This document shows, in pieces, positions 53,542 to 62,142 of a stretch of 64,000 nucleotides of DNA. The notes beneath the pieces are model-generated. The model saw only the letters and a list, made by a program, of their open reading frames with translations, had not been told where the DNA came from and made no database searches. The position numbers and the translations under genes were made by a program. The first letter of the stretch is position 1, and every line of letters starts with the position of its first letter. Source of the DNA: an uncultured Lachnospiraceae bacterium (lineage in GTDB: Bacteria; Bacillota; Clostridia; Lachnospirales; Lachnospiraceae); the NCBI GenBank assembly GCA_947631955.1, contig CANRNJ010000014.1:1-64000 (forward strand), in the 5' to 3' direction.

Positions 53542-53570
53542 TTGACAACAGAGGCGGCGTTTGTTATCCT
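53542..53570 (+). promoter_or_regulatory. Promoter of the 613-residue protein / cytosolic GH53 operon
   Basis: Consensus TTGACA (53542-53547), 17 bases, TATCCT (53565-53570). It is the only clear signal in the 293-base gap; transcription would begin about 80 bases before the chosen start codon. Confidence 0.75.
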
Positions 53571-53658
53571 AAGCCTATGAACAACCGATTGCGCACGCGC
53601 AATACAGAGGAATGTGTCAATAGAAAAATCAATCGAAAACGGAATGGAGGACGTCAGT

Positions 53659-55500
53659 GTGGACAGTAAGTTTATCGTAAACATCATCCATCGTCCGGAA
53701 ATGGTACCTGAGTATGCGGAGAAGGTGACCGGACACGGCAAAGAAGAAAATATCGGAAGAAAGGAGCTTTTGACGGAATCTCTTGATATTTTTAAAACGC
53801 AGCAGGCGATCGCGCATAAGAACGGCCTGAAGACGACGATACAGATGACCTATGCATCGCTTTTTAACGATGAGGCGGTAGAACTGGCCAAGGCCGATCA
53901 TGAGAAGTACGGAGATGAGATCGCGCTGTCGCTGCTTGGGCTCCCCTGCAAAGAGTTCCGGGAAAAGTACAAAACCAAAGATTTCTGTATCTGGATGTTT
54001 TCCATGGAAGACAAGAGATCCATCGTGGACGACGTGTTCGGCAAATTCCATGACCGGTTCGGATTCTATCCGGAGTCTACCGGTTCCTATTATCTGGACG
54101 CGGATCTGATCAACTATATCAAAGCAAAATATCCCATGGTGAAATGTGCTGTGGCCACATGCTGGGAGGAAGGGCCGAAAGCGTATCATACCTGCAACAA
54201 CTCTTGGTATACTTTCATGGACGGCGGCCCGTGGGCTCCGTGGATACCGAGTAAACAGAACGTACATGCACCGGCGGCGAACGAGGAGGAAGACAGCGGC
54301 ATCGTGGCGATCCCGCATCTGTCCCGTGACCTGATCGCCTGCTACGACGGCAACGGCTCGAACTTCGGCACGCACCCTCAGAACGTGCTGCGGAGCATGA
54401 GTTATGATTCCAAGACATGGGAGTACCCTTATCTGTACAATCTGATCGACCAATACCGCGATCTGGCAAAGTACAACAACGGCTATGCCTACAACATGAT
54501 GTTCGTGGGCCCCGGCTGGATGAACAAGATGGGGCGGTGGGAAGCTCCGTATGAACTGCTGCTGAAATCATACGAGGACGGCATGGCCTATTACGGACAG
54601 CTTAAGAAAGAAGGAAAACTGGACGATATGACCATGTCCGAGTTCGCGGATTATTTCCGCGGCAAAAAGACGCTGACGGAGCCTGAGTGCGCGCTGTGGA
54701 GAGATATCCTGTACGGTTCTGACAAACAGCTTTTCTGGTACTGCGATCCGTATATGAGAGCCTGCGTCAACATGGATCAGGGCGGCGCCATCGTGGATCT
54801 GCGTCCCTACGCGGCCAAACTGGAGTGGCCGGTGGGCATCGGCACAAAGCATGTGACCGACGCGTCCTATCCTTTCCTGATCCAGGAAAAGTACCGGGCA
54901 GGGTATTTTACGCACTATGCGGGGGAAGGAACGGTAAGAAGCGCGAAACTGACCCACAACGGCGAGGAGGTCGATCTGTGTCTATGCAGGACCAAGGCGC
55001 ATTTTTCACAGGAAGGCAGGACAAGGATACTGACTTTGGATCCCGTCGATATCGAGTTCGAGGATCTGACGGTCAAACTTCAGACGAAGATCTATTTCGA
55101 GGAGGGCAGTTCCCGCATCAAGATCGAAAGAAACATTCTGGAGATGAGCGATCCCGGCGCCGAGGTGGAGATCAACGAGTACATGGTCGCATGCTACGGC
55201 ACCACGGAATATTCCGAAGACATGACGGGTATCGTCCTGTCGGTCACGGACGGGAACAGAACAGAGAAGATCGATTATGCCTATAAATGCCGTGAGGCGC
55301 AGATGGACGGCGCGGCGGAGGCGGCTGCCGTCATACCGCAGATCGATACGAGAGTATCTTTGAGCTGTGAAAAGAAAGAAGCGGCGGGATATATCAAAGA
55401 GGGCTATGCTTTCTCCCCGATGTTCACTCTGGGATACACGACCAAATTAAAAGACAAGGAGGTATTTGCGACATGGCTCAATCTGGCAAAGGCAAATTAA
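53659..55500 (+). CDS. Uncharacterised 613-residue cytosolic protein of the galactan locus
   Basis: I cannot assign a named family. The product has no signal peptide or membrane helix. The N-terminal 330 residues look like an alpha/beta barrel of the polysaccharide-deacetylase/GH57 kind (FGFYPESTGSYYLDADLINY, then CWEEGPKAYHTC, and GIVAIPHLSRDLIACYDGNG). The C-terminal about 200 residues are beta-rich. GTG 53659 is chosen because GGAGG lies eight bases upstream; GTG 53614 has no site. It shares a promoter with a zinc-ribbon gene, which it overlaps by 28 bases, and a cytosolic GH53. It may process imported oligosaccharides; that role is inferred from context only. Confidence 0.6.
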   Translation: MDSKFIVNIIHRPEMVPEYAEKVTGHGKEENIGRKELLTESLDIFKTQQAIAHKNGLKTTIQMTYASLFNDEAVELAKADHEKYGDEIALSLLGLPCKEFREKYKTKDFCIWMFSMEDKRSIVDDVFGKFHDRFGFYPESTGSYYLDADLINYIKAKYPMVKCAVATCWEEGPKAYHTCNNSWYTFMDGGPWAPWIPSKQNVHAPAANEEEDSGIVAIPHLSRDLIACYDGNGSNFGTHPQNVLRSMSYDSKTWEYPYLYNLIDQYRDLAKYNNGYAYNMMFVGPGWMNKMGRWEAPYELLLKSYEDGMAYYGQLKKEGKLDDMTMSEFADYFRGKKTLTEPECALWRDILYGSDKQLFWYCDPYMRACVNMDQGGAIVDLRPYAAKLEWPVGIGTKHVTDASYPFLIQEKYRAGYFTHYAGEGTVRSAKLTHNGEEVDLCLCRTKAHFSQEGRTRILTLDPVDIEFEDLTVKLQTKIYFEEGSSRIKIERNILEMSDPGAEVEINEYMVACYGTTEYSEDMTGIVLSVTDGNRTEKIDYAYKCREAQMDGAAEAAAVIPQIDTRVSLSCEKKEAAGYIKEGYAFSPMFTLGYTTKLKDKEVFATWLNLAKAN

Positions 55501-55691
55501 ATTACAGGTGTCCATCCTGTTTTATGAGAGATTTGGATATCGATATGTTTTACGATAAGGAGAAAAAAGAATATTACTGTATCCGCTGCCAGTATACGGG
55601 CACGGAGGAAGACGTGCTGGAGAAGAACGAGTTGGTGCGCTTCCGCTACAAAGACGCGATGAAGAGATTTACGAAGTTTGATTTTGACTAA
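55473..55691 (+). CDS. Small zinc-ribbon protein
   Basis: A 72-residue protein with one C4 zinc ribbon (RCPSCFMRDLDIDMF and YYCIRCQYTG) and a basic C-terminus ending MKRFTKFDFD. AAGGAGG precedes ATG 55473, which lies inside the preceding gene, so the two are coupled. Its function is unknown; ribbons of this size act in nucleic-acid binding or as partner subunits. Confidence 0.75.
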   Translation: MAQSGKGKLNYRCPSCFMRDLDIDMFYDKEKKEYYCIRCQYTGTEEDVLEKNELVRFRYKDAMKRFTKFDFD

Positions 55692-55717
55692 GTTGAGGAC
55701 AGAAAGAGGATTCAGCC

Positions 55718-56836
55718 ATGAAATATTACAAGGGCATGGACATTTCCACCCTGCTTGAGGTGGAGCGGTGCGGCGGCAGATTCTATGACTGCGGCAGGCA
55801 GAAAGACGCTTTGGACATCCTGCACAGTTACGGCGCCAACGCGGTGCGCCTGCGTCTGTGGAACGATCCCTACTCCGAGGCCGGGGAGCCTTACGGAGCG
55901 GGGACAGACGATCTGCCGACCGTGATCAGACTGGCGCAGCGTGCGCGCGATCACGGTATGGAAGTGCTGCTCGATCTCCATTACAGCGATTTCTGGGCGG
56001 ATCCGGGGAAACAGCGGGTGCCCAAGGCGTGGCGCGGCATGGACGCCGGAGAACTGGAAAGCGCGGTCTATTCTTATACGAGGGAAACGCTGCTTGCGAT
56101 GAAAGAGGCGGGCGCTTATCCGGACCTGATCCAGATCGGAAATGAGCTGACCAACGGGATGCTCTGGCCGCTTGGCAAACTTCCGGATTACGATCATCTG
56201 GCCGGATTCATCAGTTCGGGCATCCGCGCGGTCAGATCGCTTGATCCCAAGATGCCGGTCATGATCCATTTGGACAACGGCGGCAATAATGCCATGTACA
56301 GGGACTGGTTCGATCATTATATGGAGCGTGGGGAAGATTTTCAGATCATCGGATTATCCTATTATCCTTTCTGGCACGGCACTCTGGATGATCTGAAGCG
56401 GAACATGGACGATCTGGCCGTGCGTTACGGCAAAGAGCTGATCATAGCGGAAGTGTCCATGGGATACACGATGGAAGATTATGCCGCGTATGAAAAACTG
56501 GCGGCGGATGCGCGCAAAGGCTATGCGACAAGACCCGAACTTACGGAGAAACTGCAGTTTCCCATGACCAAAGAAGGCCAGAGCGATTTTATGGCCGCGG
56601 TCTTGAAAGTGATCGAGGAAGTGCCGGACGGCAGGGGAAAAGGATTTTTCTACTGGGAGCCCGCATGGATCCCGGTGCCCGGTTCGGGATGGGCGACCGA
56701 GGCGGCCCTGTCCTATATAGAAGAAAAAGGGCCCGGCGGCAACGAGTGGGCCAATCAGGCGCTGTTTGATTATGACGGAAATGCGCTGCCCGCGCTGCGC
56801 ACGATCAGGGACTACCGGCCCAAAGAAAACGTTTAG
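55718..56836 (+). CDS. Cytosolic GH53 endo-beta-1,4-galactanase
   Basis: A second galactanase of 372 residues, made only of the catalytic barrel and starting MKYYKGMDISTLLEV with no signal peptide, so it should act on oligosaccharides after import. The acid/base is Glu143 (QIGNELTNG) and the nucleophile Glu245 (IIAEVSMGY). LHYSDFWADPGKQ and FFYWEPAWIPVPG are conserved with the secreted enzyme at 49.4 kb. Its stop codon overlaps that of the convergent LacI gene by three bases. Confidence 0.93.
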   Translation: MKYYKGMDISTLLEVERCGGRFYDCGRQKDALDILHSYGANAVRLRLWNDPYSEAGEPYGAGTDDLPTVIRLAQRARDHGMEVLLDLHYSDFWADPGKQRVPKAWRGMDAGELESAVYSYTRETLLAMKEAGAYPDLIQIGNELTNGMLWPLGKLPDYDHLAGFISSGIRAVRSLDPKMPVMIHLDNGGNNAMYRDWFDHYMERGEDFQIIGLSYYPFWHGTLDDLKRNMDDLAVRYGKELIIAEVSMGYTMEDYAAYEKLAADARKGYATRPELTEKLQFPMTKEGQSDFMAAVLKVIEEVPDGRGKGFFYWEPAWIPVPGSGWATEAALSYIEEKGPGGNEWANQALFDYDGNALPALRTIRDYRPKENV

Positions 56837-57828
56837 TCCGGCGCGGGACCGGCGGAACCGCGGACGATCAGTTCGGGACGCAGGAGCGTCCTGCTGATGC
56901 ACACGTGATTGATCAGGGAATTGAGGGCGTAAAGGCCGCATTTTCCCAAGGCGATGCGGTCCTGACGGATCGTGGTGAGCGGGGGATTCAGTTTCGCGGA
57001 GATGGGAATATCGTCGAAACCAATGACGCTGACATCCGTGGGGATGCGCACGCCGAGCCGTTCACATTCGGCGATCACGCCTGCGGCGATCAGGTCATTG
57101 CCGCACAGGATGGCGGTGATGCCCAGAGAGAGCAGTTTGTCCACATGCGGCTTGGCGGCTTCCGGTACGAAATAGCCGTAAGGCATGGTGTCTTCGCTGA
57201 AAGAAAGCCCGTGGGCGGTCATGCTGTCGATGTATGCCTGACGGCGCTGATCGGAGATCATGGAGTTGCGCGAACCGTTGATCAGGCCGATGCGCTTGTG
57301 TCCGAGGTTCATCAGGTAGACGATTGCGTTGTCGATACCCTCGAAACTGTCGGTTCCGATGTAGCCGGCCGACGGATTCTTTTTTATATAATTGTCCAGA
57401 AGGACGGTGGGGATGGCGGTGGAGCGGAACTGTTCCATCCATTCATCCTGAAGGGCGCAGCCGAGAAGAAAAGCCCCTACATACCCGTTTTTCAGCATGT
57501 AAGTATCATATTTTTCAGTGGCCTGAAACTGGGGCGTGAGCGGTATGACGGATACATCAAAGTTGTCGCGGTACGCGCTTTGGCGGAAACCGAGAATGAT
57601 GTCGTAACCGAACTGGTCGGCTGTTTCGTATTCCATGTTTTCCACGAAAATGCAGAGCTTCCGCTGCACTTTGCCGCGCATCTGCTTCGTGGTATATCCC
57701 AGTTCCACCGCTGTGTCCAGAACGGTCTGGCGCAGAGATTCACTGATATCACTGGCGCCGTTCAATCCTTTGGACACTGTGCTTACGGATATGCCGAGCC
57801 GGTCGGCGATGTCTTTGATGGTAGCCAT
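56833..57828 (-). CDS. LacI-family regulator divergent from the sugar importer
   Basis: The 331-residue protein has MATIKDIADRLGISVSTVSK as its DNA-binding helix-turn-helix and a sugar-binding core (GHKRIGLINGSRNS, IPTDVSVIGFDDIP). It is transcribed away from the binding-protein importer. A 24-bp perfect palindrome lies between them, with a second, imperfect copy at the importer's transcription start. It probably represses the importer and perhaps itself until the sugar arrives. Confidence 0.93.
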   Translation of the reverse strand: MATIKDIADRLGISVSTVSKGLNGASDISESLRQTVLDTAVELGYTTKQMRGKVQRKLCIFVENMEYETADQFGYDIILGFRQSAYRDNFDVSVIPLTPQFQATEKYDTYMLKNGYVGAFLLGCALQDEWMEQFRSTAIPTVLLDNYIKKNPSAGYIGTDSFEGIDNAIVYLMNLGHKRIGLINGSRNSMISDQRRQAYIDSMTAHGLSFSEDTMPYGYFVPEAAKPHVDKLLSLGITAILCGNDLIAAGVIAECERLGVRIPTDVSVIGFDDIPISAKLNPPLTTIRQDRIALGKCGLYALNSLINHVCISRTLLRPELIVRGSAGPAPD

Positions 57829-57929
57829 AGCAACCTCCGTTTTGAAGTAATGACCAGATCATAGTCATAAAGAAATCTATATGATTTAGCATAGAAGAAA
57901 AAAAGAGGAAATGCAATAGAAGCGCCTTG

Positions 57930-57953
57930 AATTTGCGAAAATTTTCGCAAATT
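57930..57953. promoter_or_regulatory. 24-bp palindromic operator (LacI type)
   Basis: The sequence AATTTGCGAAAA followed by its exact reverse complement forms a perfect 24-bp palindrome with central AT. This is the form of LacI-family operators, though without the usual central CG. It lies 102 bases upstream of the LacI start and 77 upstream of the importer -35. An imperfect copy (ACGAAATTTTCCG, 58070-58082) sits at the predicted transcription start. Confidence 0.75.
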
Positions 57954-58029
57954 TGTAGAAAACCCACAAAAAAGAAGAAAAGTTTCCGTGCAAAATAGAA
58001 AAACACACCTTAAAAAAACGATTTCCGTA

Positions 58030-58058
58030 TTGACAAAGTGTATGCCGAGTGGTACATT
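58030..58058 (+). promoter_or_regulatory. Promoter of the sugar importer operon
   Basis: Consensus TTGACA (58030-58035), 17 bases, TACATT (58053-58058). The leader to the first gene is about 230 bases. Confidence 0.82.
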
Positions 58059-58069
58059 TAACCTAGGGT

Positions 58070-58156
58070 ACGAAATTTTCCGAAAATAATTTCCGCAGAA
58101 TTTCGTCGAAGAAAGGGCCGGCCCTTTCTTTATATTCTATCTCAATAGAATATAAA
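58070..58156 (+). promoter_or_regulatory. Three successive hairpins in the importer leader
   Basis: ACGAAATT (58070-58077) pairs with AATTTCGT (58099-58106). GAAAGGGCC/GGCCCTTTC is an 18-bp perfect palindrome (58111-58128). TTTATATTCTAT (58129-58140) pairs with ATAGAATATAAA (58145-58156). They adjoin each other at the 5' end of the transcript. They could stabilise the mRNA or regulate read-through; no T-rich terminator is formed. Confidence 0.65.
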
Positions 58157-58297
58157 ATCCCTGTTCAACGGATGAGCAACAGCGGTATAAGACGTGGCAG
58201 CACGTTTTATATAGAAACTTATTATGATCAGTCTTGATCAACATTGGTTCGGCGGGATCGGATTCCCGGCCGGATCGGAAAGAGAGAGGAAAGAATT

Positions 58298-59644
58298 ATG
58301 AAGAAGAAAGTATTGGCAACATTACTGGCAGCTGTAATGACAGCCGGTTGTCTTGCCGGATGCGGCGGCGGTGACGGCGCAGCGGATGCTCCGGCAGCAG
58401 ATGCTCCCGCAGCGGATGATTCCGCAGAAGCTCCTGCAGCGGATGATTCCGCAGAGGCTCCGGCAGATGATGCGGCAGCAGCGGAACCTGTTGAGTACGG
58501 CTCCGGTAACATCACGATCTGGGTAGCTGAGAACGTGGTGGACTTCACCAAGGAACAGACAGACGCCTTTTTTGCAGCTAACCCCGACATGGCAGGCTAC
58601 ACGGTAACGGTCGAGCCCGTCGGCGAGGGCGATGCGGCAGGCAATATGCTTACGGACGTTGAGGGCGGCGCTGATATGTACGGCTTCGCACAGGACCAGA
58701 TCACCCGTCTTGTTTCCGCAGGCGCGCTTGCTCCGCTTACAGGCGCAAACGCTGAGTTCGTAACAAGCCAGAACGATGCGGGTGCTGCAAGCGCAGCGGT
58801 CGTAGGTGATACGACATACGCTTACCCCATGACATCCGATAACGGTTATTTCCTGTACTACGACAAGAGCGTTGTAACCGATCCTTCCTCTTTGGAAAAG
58901 ATCGTTGCAGACTGCGAAGCGGCAGGCAAGAACTTCTATATGGAGATCAACTCCGGTTGGTATCAGCCCGCATTTTTCTTCGCTACAGGCTGTACTCTGA
59001 CTTATGACACAGACAGCGACGGCAACTTTACGGCATGTAACATTGACTACGCATCCGACAAGGGTGTTGTTGCACTGAAAGAGATCATCGAACTTGCATC
59101 TTCGTCTGCATTCCAGAACGGTTCTTCCGTTGATAACGGCACCAACATCGGCGCGATCGTAGACGGTACATGGGATTCCGGTTCCGCACAGGCTATCTTC
59201 GGTGAAAACTATGCATGTGCGAAACTTCCTTCCTTCGAAGGTTCCGACGGCAACACCTATCAGATGAGCGGTTTCGGCGGATTCAAACTCCTTGGCATCA
59301 AGCCTCAGGAAGATGCAGGCAAACTGGCAGTATGCCACGCTCTTGCACAGTACCTGACAGGCGCAGATGTACAGCTTGCACGTTACAATGCAGTAGGCTG
59401 GGGCCCGTCCAACACGACGGCACAGCAGGACGACGCGGTCAAGTCTGACGTAGCGCTCTCCGCACTGGCAGAGCAGCTGGCGCTGACGATCCCGCAGGGC
59501 AACTATCCGGGCGATTACTGGACACTGGCAACATCTCTGGGTGATGATGTGATCTCCAAGACTCTGAGCACATCTTCAACGGATGATGAACTTATGACAG
59601 CCCTTCAGAGCTTCCAGGATACCTGCATCAGCTATGCACAGTAA
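58298..59644 (+). CDS. Sugar-binding lipoprotein of an ABC importer
   Basis: A MalE-type extracellular solute-binding protein of 448 residues. The signal peptide ends in lipobox LAGC (MKKKVLATLLAAVMTAGC upstream), followed by an Ala/Asp/Pro-rich tether of about 40 residues made of repeated PAADDSAEA units. The binding domain starts at GNITIWVAENVVDFTKEQTD. ATG 58298 is preceded by GAGAGAGGAAAG. The neighbouring permeases and two GH53 genes suggest a galacto-oligosaccharide ligand (GanS-like), and the GH13 gene a maltodextrin ligand. The sequence alone does not decide. Confidence 0.9.
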   Translation: MKKKVLATLLAAVMTAGCLAGCGGGDGAADAPAADAPAADDSAEAPAADDSAEAPADDAAAAEPVEYGSGNITIWVAENVVDFTKEQTDAFFAANPDMAGYTVTVEPVGEGDAAGNMLTDVEGGADMYGFAQDQITRLVSAGALAPLTGANAEFVTSQNDAGAASAAVVGDTTYAYPMTSDNGYFLYYDKSVVTDPSSLEKIVADCEAAGKNFYMEINSGWYQPAFFFATGCTLTYDTDSDGNFTACNIDYASDKGVVALKEIIELASSSAFQNGSSVDNGTNIGAIVDGTWDSGSAQAIFGENYACAKLPSFEGSDGNTYQMSGFGGFKLLGIKPQEDAGKLAVCHALAQYLTGADVQLARYNAVGWGPSNTTAQQDDAVKSDVALSALAEQLALTIPQGNYPGDYWTLATSLGDDVISKTLSTSSTDDELMTALQSFQDTCISYAQ

Positions 59645-59664
59645 ATAAAGATGAAAGCAATATA

Positions 59665-59688
59665 CGGCAGAGGGTCTTCTCTCTGCCG
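59665..59688 (+). promoter_or_regulatory. Intercistronic hairpin after the binding-protein gene
   Basis: CGGCAGAG (59665-59672) and CTCTGCCG (59681-59688) form an 8-bp stem. The sequence after it has no pure T-run (CGTATTGTAATTTAATTT). Such stems often let the binding protein be made in excess over its permeases. Confidence 0.65.
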
Positions 59689-59737
59689 CGTATTGTAATT
59701 TAATTTATTTTAATTTAAGTCGGGAGGGATTTCGGAT

Positions 59738-61138
59738 ATGGGAAATAGCACGGATTCCGGCAAAAAAAGTAAAGTCGGGAAATTTTTCAGCGGGGTTGGG
59801 TATGATTTAAAAGAAATCGGCCTGACTTTTACACAGGGGGACTGGAAAACAAAAGTTTCCTATCTGATCATGGGCTTCGGCCCGATCATGCGCAGGCAGT
59901 TCTTGAGAGGCATCGCTTTTCTGGCTGCGGAAGCGCTGTTTATTCTGTATCTGGTTAAGTTTGGCTGGAAATATCTTCAGGATATCGGTACGCTGGGAAC
60001 TGTCGCAAGAGTCATGAACGACGACGGGACGATCAGCTACAACGACAACAGTTTCCTTATACTTCTGTATGGACTGCTGACTATCATAATAATCGGCATC
60101 TTCCTTTTTGTATGGCGGATGAACGTCAGAGAGAACCGCAATGAAGAGAAGCTGCTCGCGGCAGGCAAACCGCTCAGCACGGCAAAAAAGGACCTGTATT
60201 CTTTACTGGATTCCCAGTTTGACAAAACCTTGCTGGCATTACCGGTCTTAGGTATTTTTGTATTTACGGTCCTGCCGATCATCTTTATGATCTGCATCGC
60301 GTTTACGGATTACGACGCGAATCATCAGCCGCCCGCCAATCTGTTCACATGGGTGGGACTTGAAAACTTCAAGAACCTGTTCTCCTTCGGCACTACGGGA
60401 TTGGGTTCCACATTTTTGACGGTACTTGCATGGACGCTTATCTGGGCGTTTTTTGCAACGTTCCTTACCTATTTCTGCGGTATGGGCGTTGCAATCATGA
60501 TCAATAAAAAAGGCATTAAATTCAAGAAACTCTGGCGGACCATCCTGGTCATGACCATTGCGGTCCCGCAGTTTGTTTCTCTGTTGTATGTATATAAGAT
60601 GTTTGCAAACGACGGTCTGGTAAATTCCTATCTGCTGAAATGGGGATGGATCAGCAGCAGGATCCCGTTCTGGTCCGATCCGATGCTGGCGAAAGTCATG
60701 ATCATCCTGATCAATCTCTGGATCGGTATCCCTTATACGATGCTGATCACGACCGGTCTGTTGATGAACATTCCGGACGATCTGTATGAGAGCGCGAAGA
60801 TCGACGGAGCTTCGGGATTCCAGATGTTTAAGAGCATTACGCTCCCTTACATGCTCTTCGTGACAGGACCTTTCCTGCTGACGCAGTTTACCGGAAACCT
60901 GAACAACTTTAACGTTATCTACCTGCTGACACAGGGCGGACCGCAGTCTATGAAGCTGTCCAATAAGGCGGGTTATACGGATCTGCTTGTCACATGGCTG
61001 TATAAGATGACGGTGGATGATACGAACTACCGCATGGCTGCGGTTTTGGGTATCATGATATTCGTCGTCACGGCGGTCATTTCACTGGTGGTGTACAATA
61101 TGCTGCCATCCGTAAAAGATGAGGAGGGATTCCAATAA
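59738..61138 (+). CDS. Sugar ABC importer permease, MalF-like
   Basis: The 466-residue protein has eight predicted membrane helices, including an N-terminal pair (about 50-72 and 108-128) with a charged loop before the core, as in MalF and GanP. The EAA loop that contacts the ATPase is at ESAKIDGASGFQMFKSITLP. Its stop overlaps the next permease start by one base (TAATG). No ATPase gene accompanies the operon, so a shared MsmX-type ATPase encoded elsewhere is likely. Confidence 0.92.
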   Translation: MGNSTDSGKKSKVGKFFSGVGYDLKEIGLTFTQGDWKTKVSYLIMGFGPIMRRQFLRGIAFLAAEALFILYLVKFGWKYLQDIGTLGTVARVMNDDGTISYNDNSFLILLYGLLTIIIIGIFLFVWRMNVRENRNEEKLLAAGKPLSTAKKDLYSLLDSQFDKTLLALPVLGIFVFTVLPIIFMICIAFTDYDANHQPPANLFTWVGLENFKNLFSFGTTGLGSTFLTVLAWTLIWAFFATFLTYFCGMGVAIMINKKGIKFKKLWRTILVMTIAVPQFVSLLYVYKMFANDGLVNSYLLKWGWISSRIPFWSDPMLAKVMIILINLWIGIPYTMLITTGLLMNIPDDLYESAKIDGASGFQMFKSITLPYMLFVTGPFLLTQFTGNLNNFNVIYLLTQGGPQSMKLSNKAGYTDLLVTWLYKMTVDDTNYRMAAVLGIMIFVVTAVISLVVYNMLPSVKDEEGFQ

Positions 61139-61995
61139 TGGGCTTGAAAGCGAAGAGAAAATTAGGCAATACGATCACCTATATCGTATTGGTCATTATC
61201 AGTGTTATATGGTTGTTCCCGTTTGTATGTCTGTTTTTACAGAGCCTTCGTTCCTATAACGAAGCGGGCGGCGGTATGGTAGAATATCTGCTGCCGAAAC
61301 AGTTTTCGCTGGATTCTTACATCTTCCTGTTCAGTCAGGACAGTAAGTTTGTACGTTGGTATCTGAACACGCTCATTATCGCATGTTTTGTGGCGCTGTT
61401 CCAGACGATCGTGGTGCTGTGCGTCAGCTACGCGCTGTCCCGTATGCGTTTCAAAGGCCGTACGTTCCTGATGCGGTTCTGGCTGATCCTTGGGATGTTC
61501 CCCGGCTTCCTTACGATGATCTGCCTGTATTTCCTGCTGAAACAGTTCCATCTGACGCAGGCGGGCGCGATTCCGGGATTGATCCTTATCTCGGTGGCAA
61601 GCTCCGGTATGGGATATTACGTTACCAAGGGTTATTTCGACACGATTCCGAAGGCACTCGATGAAGCGGCGAGAATAGACGGCGCGTCCAGAGCGAGAGT
61701 GTTCCTGACGATGATCATTCCAATGTCAAAGCCGATCATTATCTATGCGGCATTGGTTGCCTTTATGGCGCCATGGTGCGATTATGTATTCGCATCCTAT
61801 GTCGCTTTCGGTTACACGGACAGCTACAACGTGGCGGTGGCGATGCAGAACTGGGTGTGGACCAACGATTATCAAGGGTATTTTACAAGGTTCTGTGCGG
61901 GCGGTATGCTGGTAGCGGTACCGGTCACGATCCTGTTCATATGCCTGCAGAAGTATTATGTAGAAGGCGTAACAGGCGGTGCGGTAAAAGGTTAA
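61138..61995 (+). CDS. Sugar ABC importer permease, MalG-like
   Basis: A 285-residue permease with six membrane helices and the EAA loop at DEAARIDGASRARVFLTMII. It is the MalG-type partner of the preceding gene, with coupled translation (TAATG overlap). It ends the transporter part of the operon. Confidence 0.93.
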   Translation: MGLKAKRKLGNTITYIVLVIISVIWLFPFVCLFLQSLRSYNEAGGGMVEYLLPKQFSLDSYIFLFSQDSKFVRWYLNTLIIACFVALFQTIVVLCVSYALSRMRFKGRTFLMRFWLILGMFPGFLTMICLYFLLKQFHLTQAGAIPGLILISVASSGMGYYVTKGYFDTIPKALDEAARIDGASRARVFLTMIIPMSKPIIIYAALVAFMAPWCDYVFASYVAFGYTDSYNVAVAMQNWVWTNDYQGYFTRFCAGGMLVAVPVTILFICLQKYYVEGVTGGAVKG

Positions 61996-62142
61996 TGGCT
62001 GCATGTCTGTATCCGGCAGTAACGGCATAGAGCATAATTGGAAAAAAAGATGTGCAGGCTGTCAAACGGCGGCCTGCACTTTTTTCTGGAAATAAGATCA
62101 GCAGTACGGTCATGTGTAACGTGGCGGATAGGAGAATGGAAA

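Noticed and set aside
62038..62142. Upstream in-frame extension of the amylase from 62038
   Set aside because: It would bury the lipoprotein signal, whereas ATG 62143 has a good ribosome site and a normal signal peptide.
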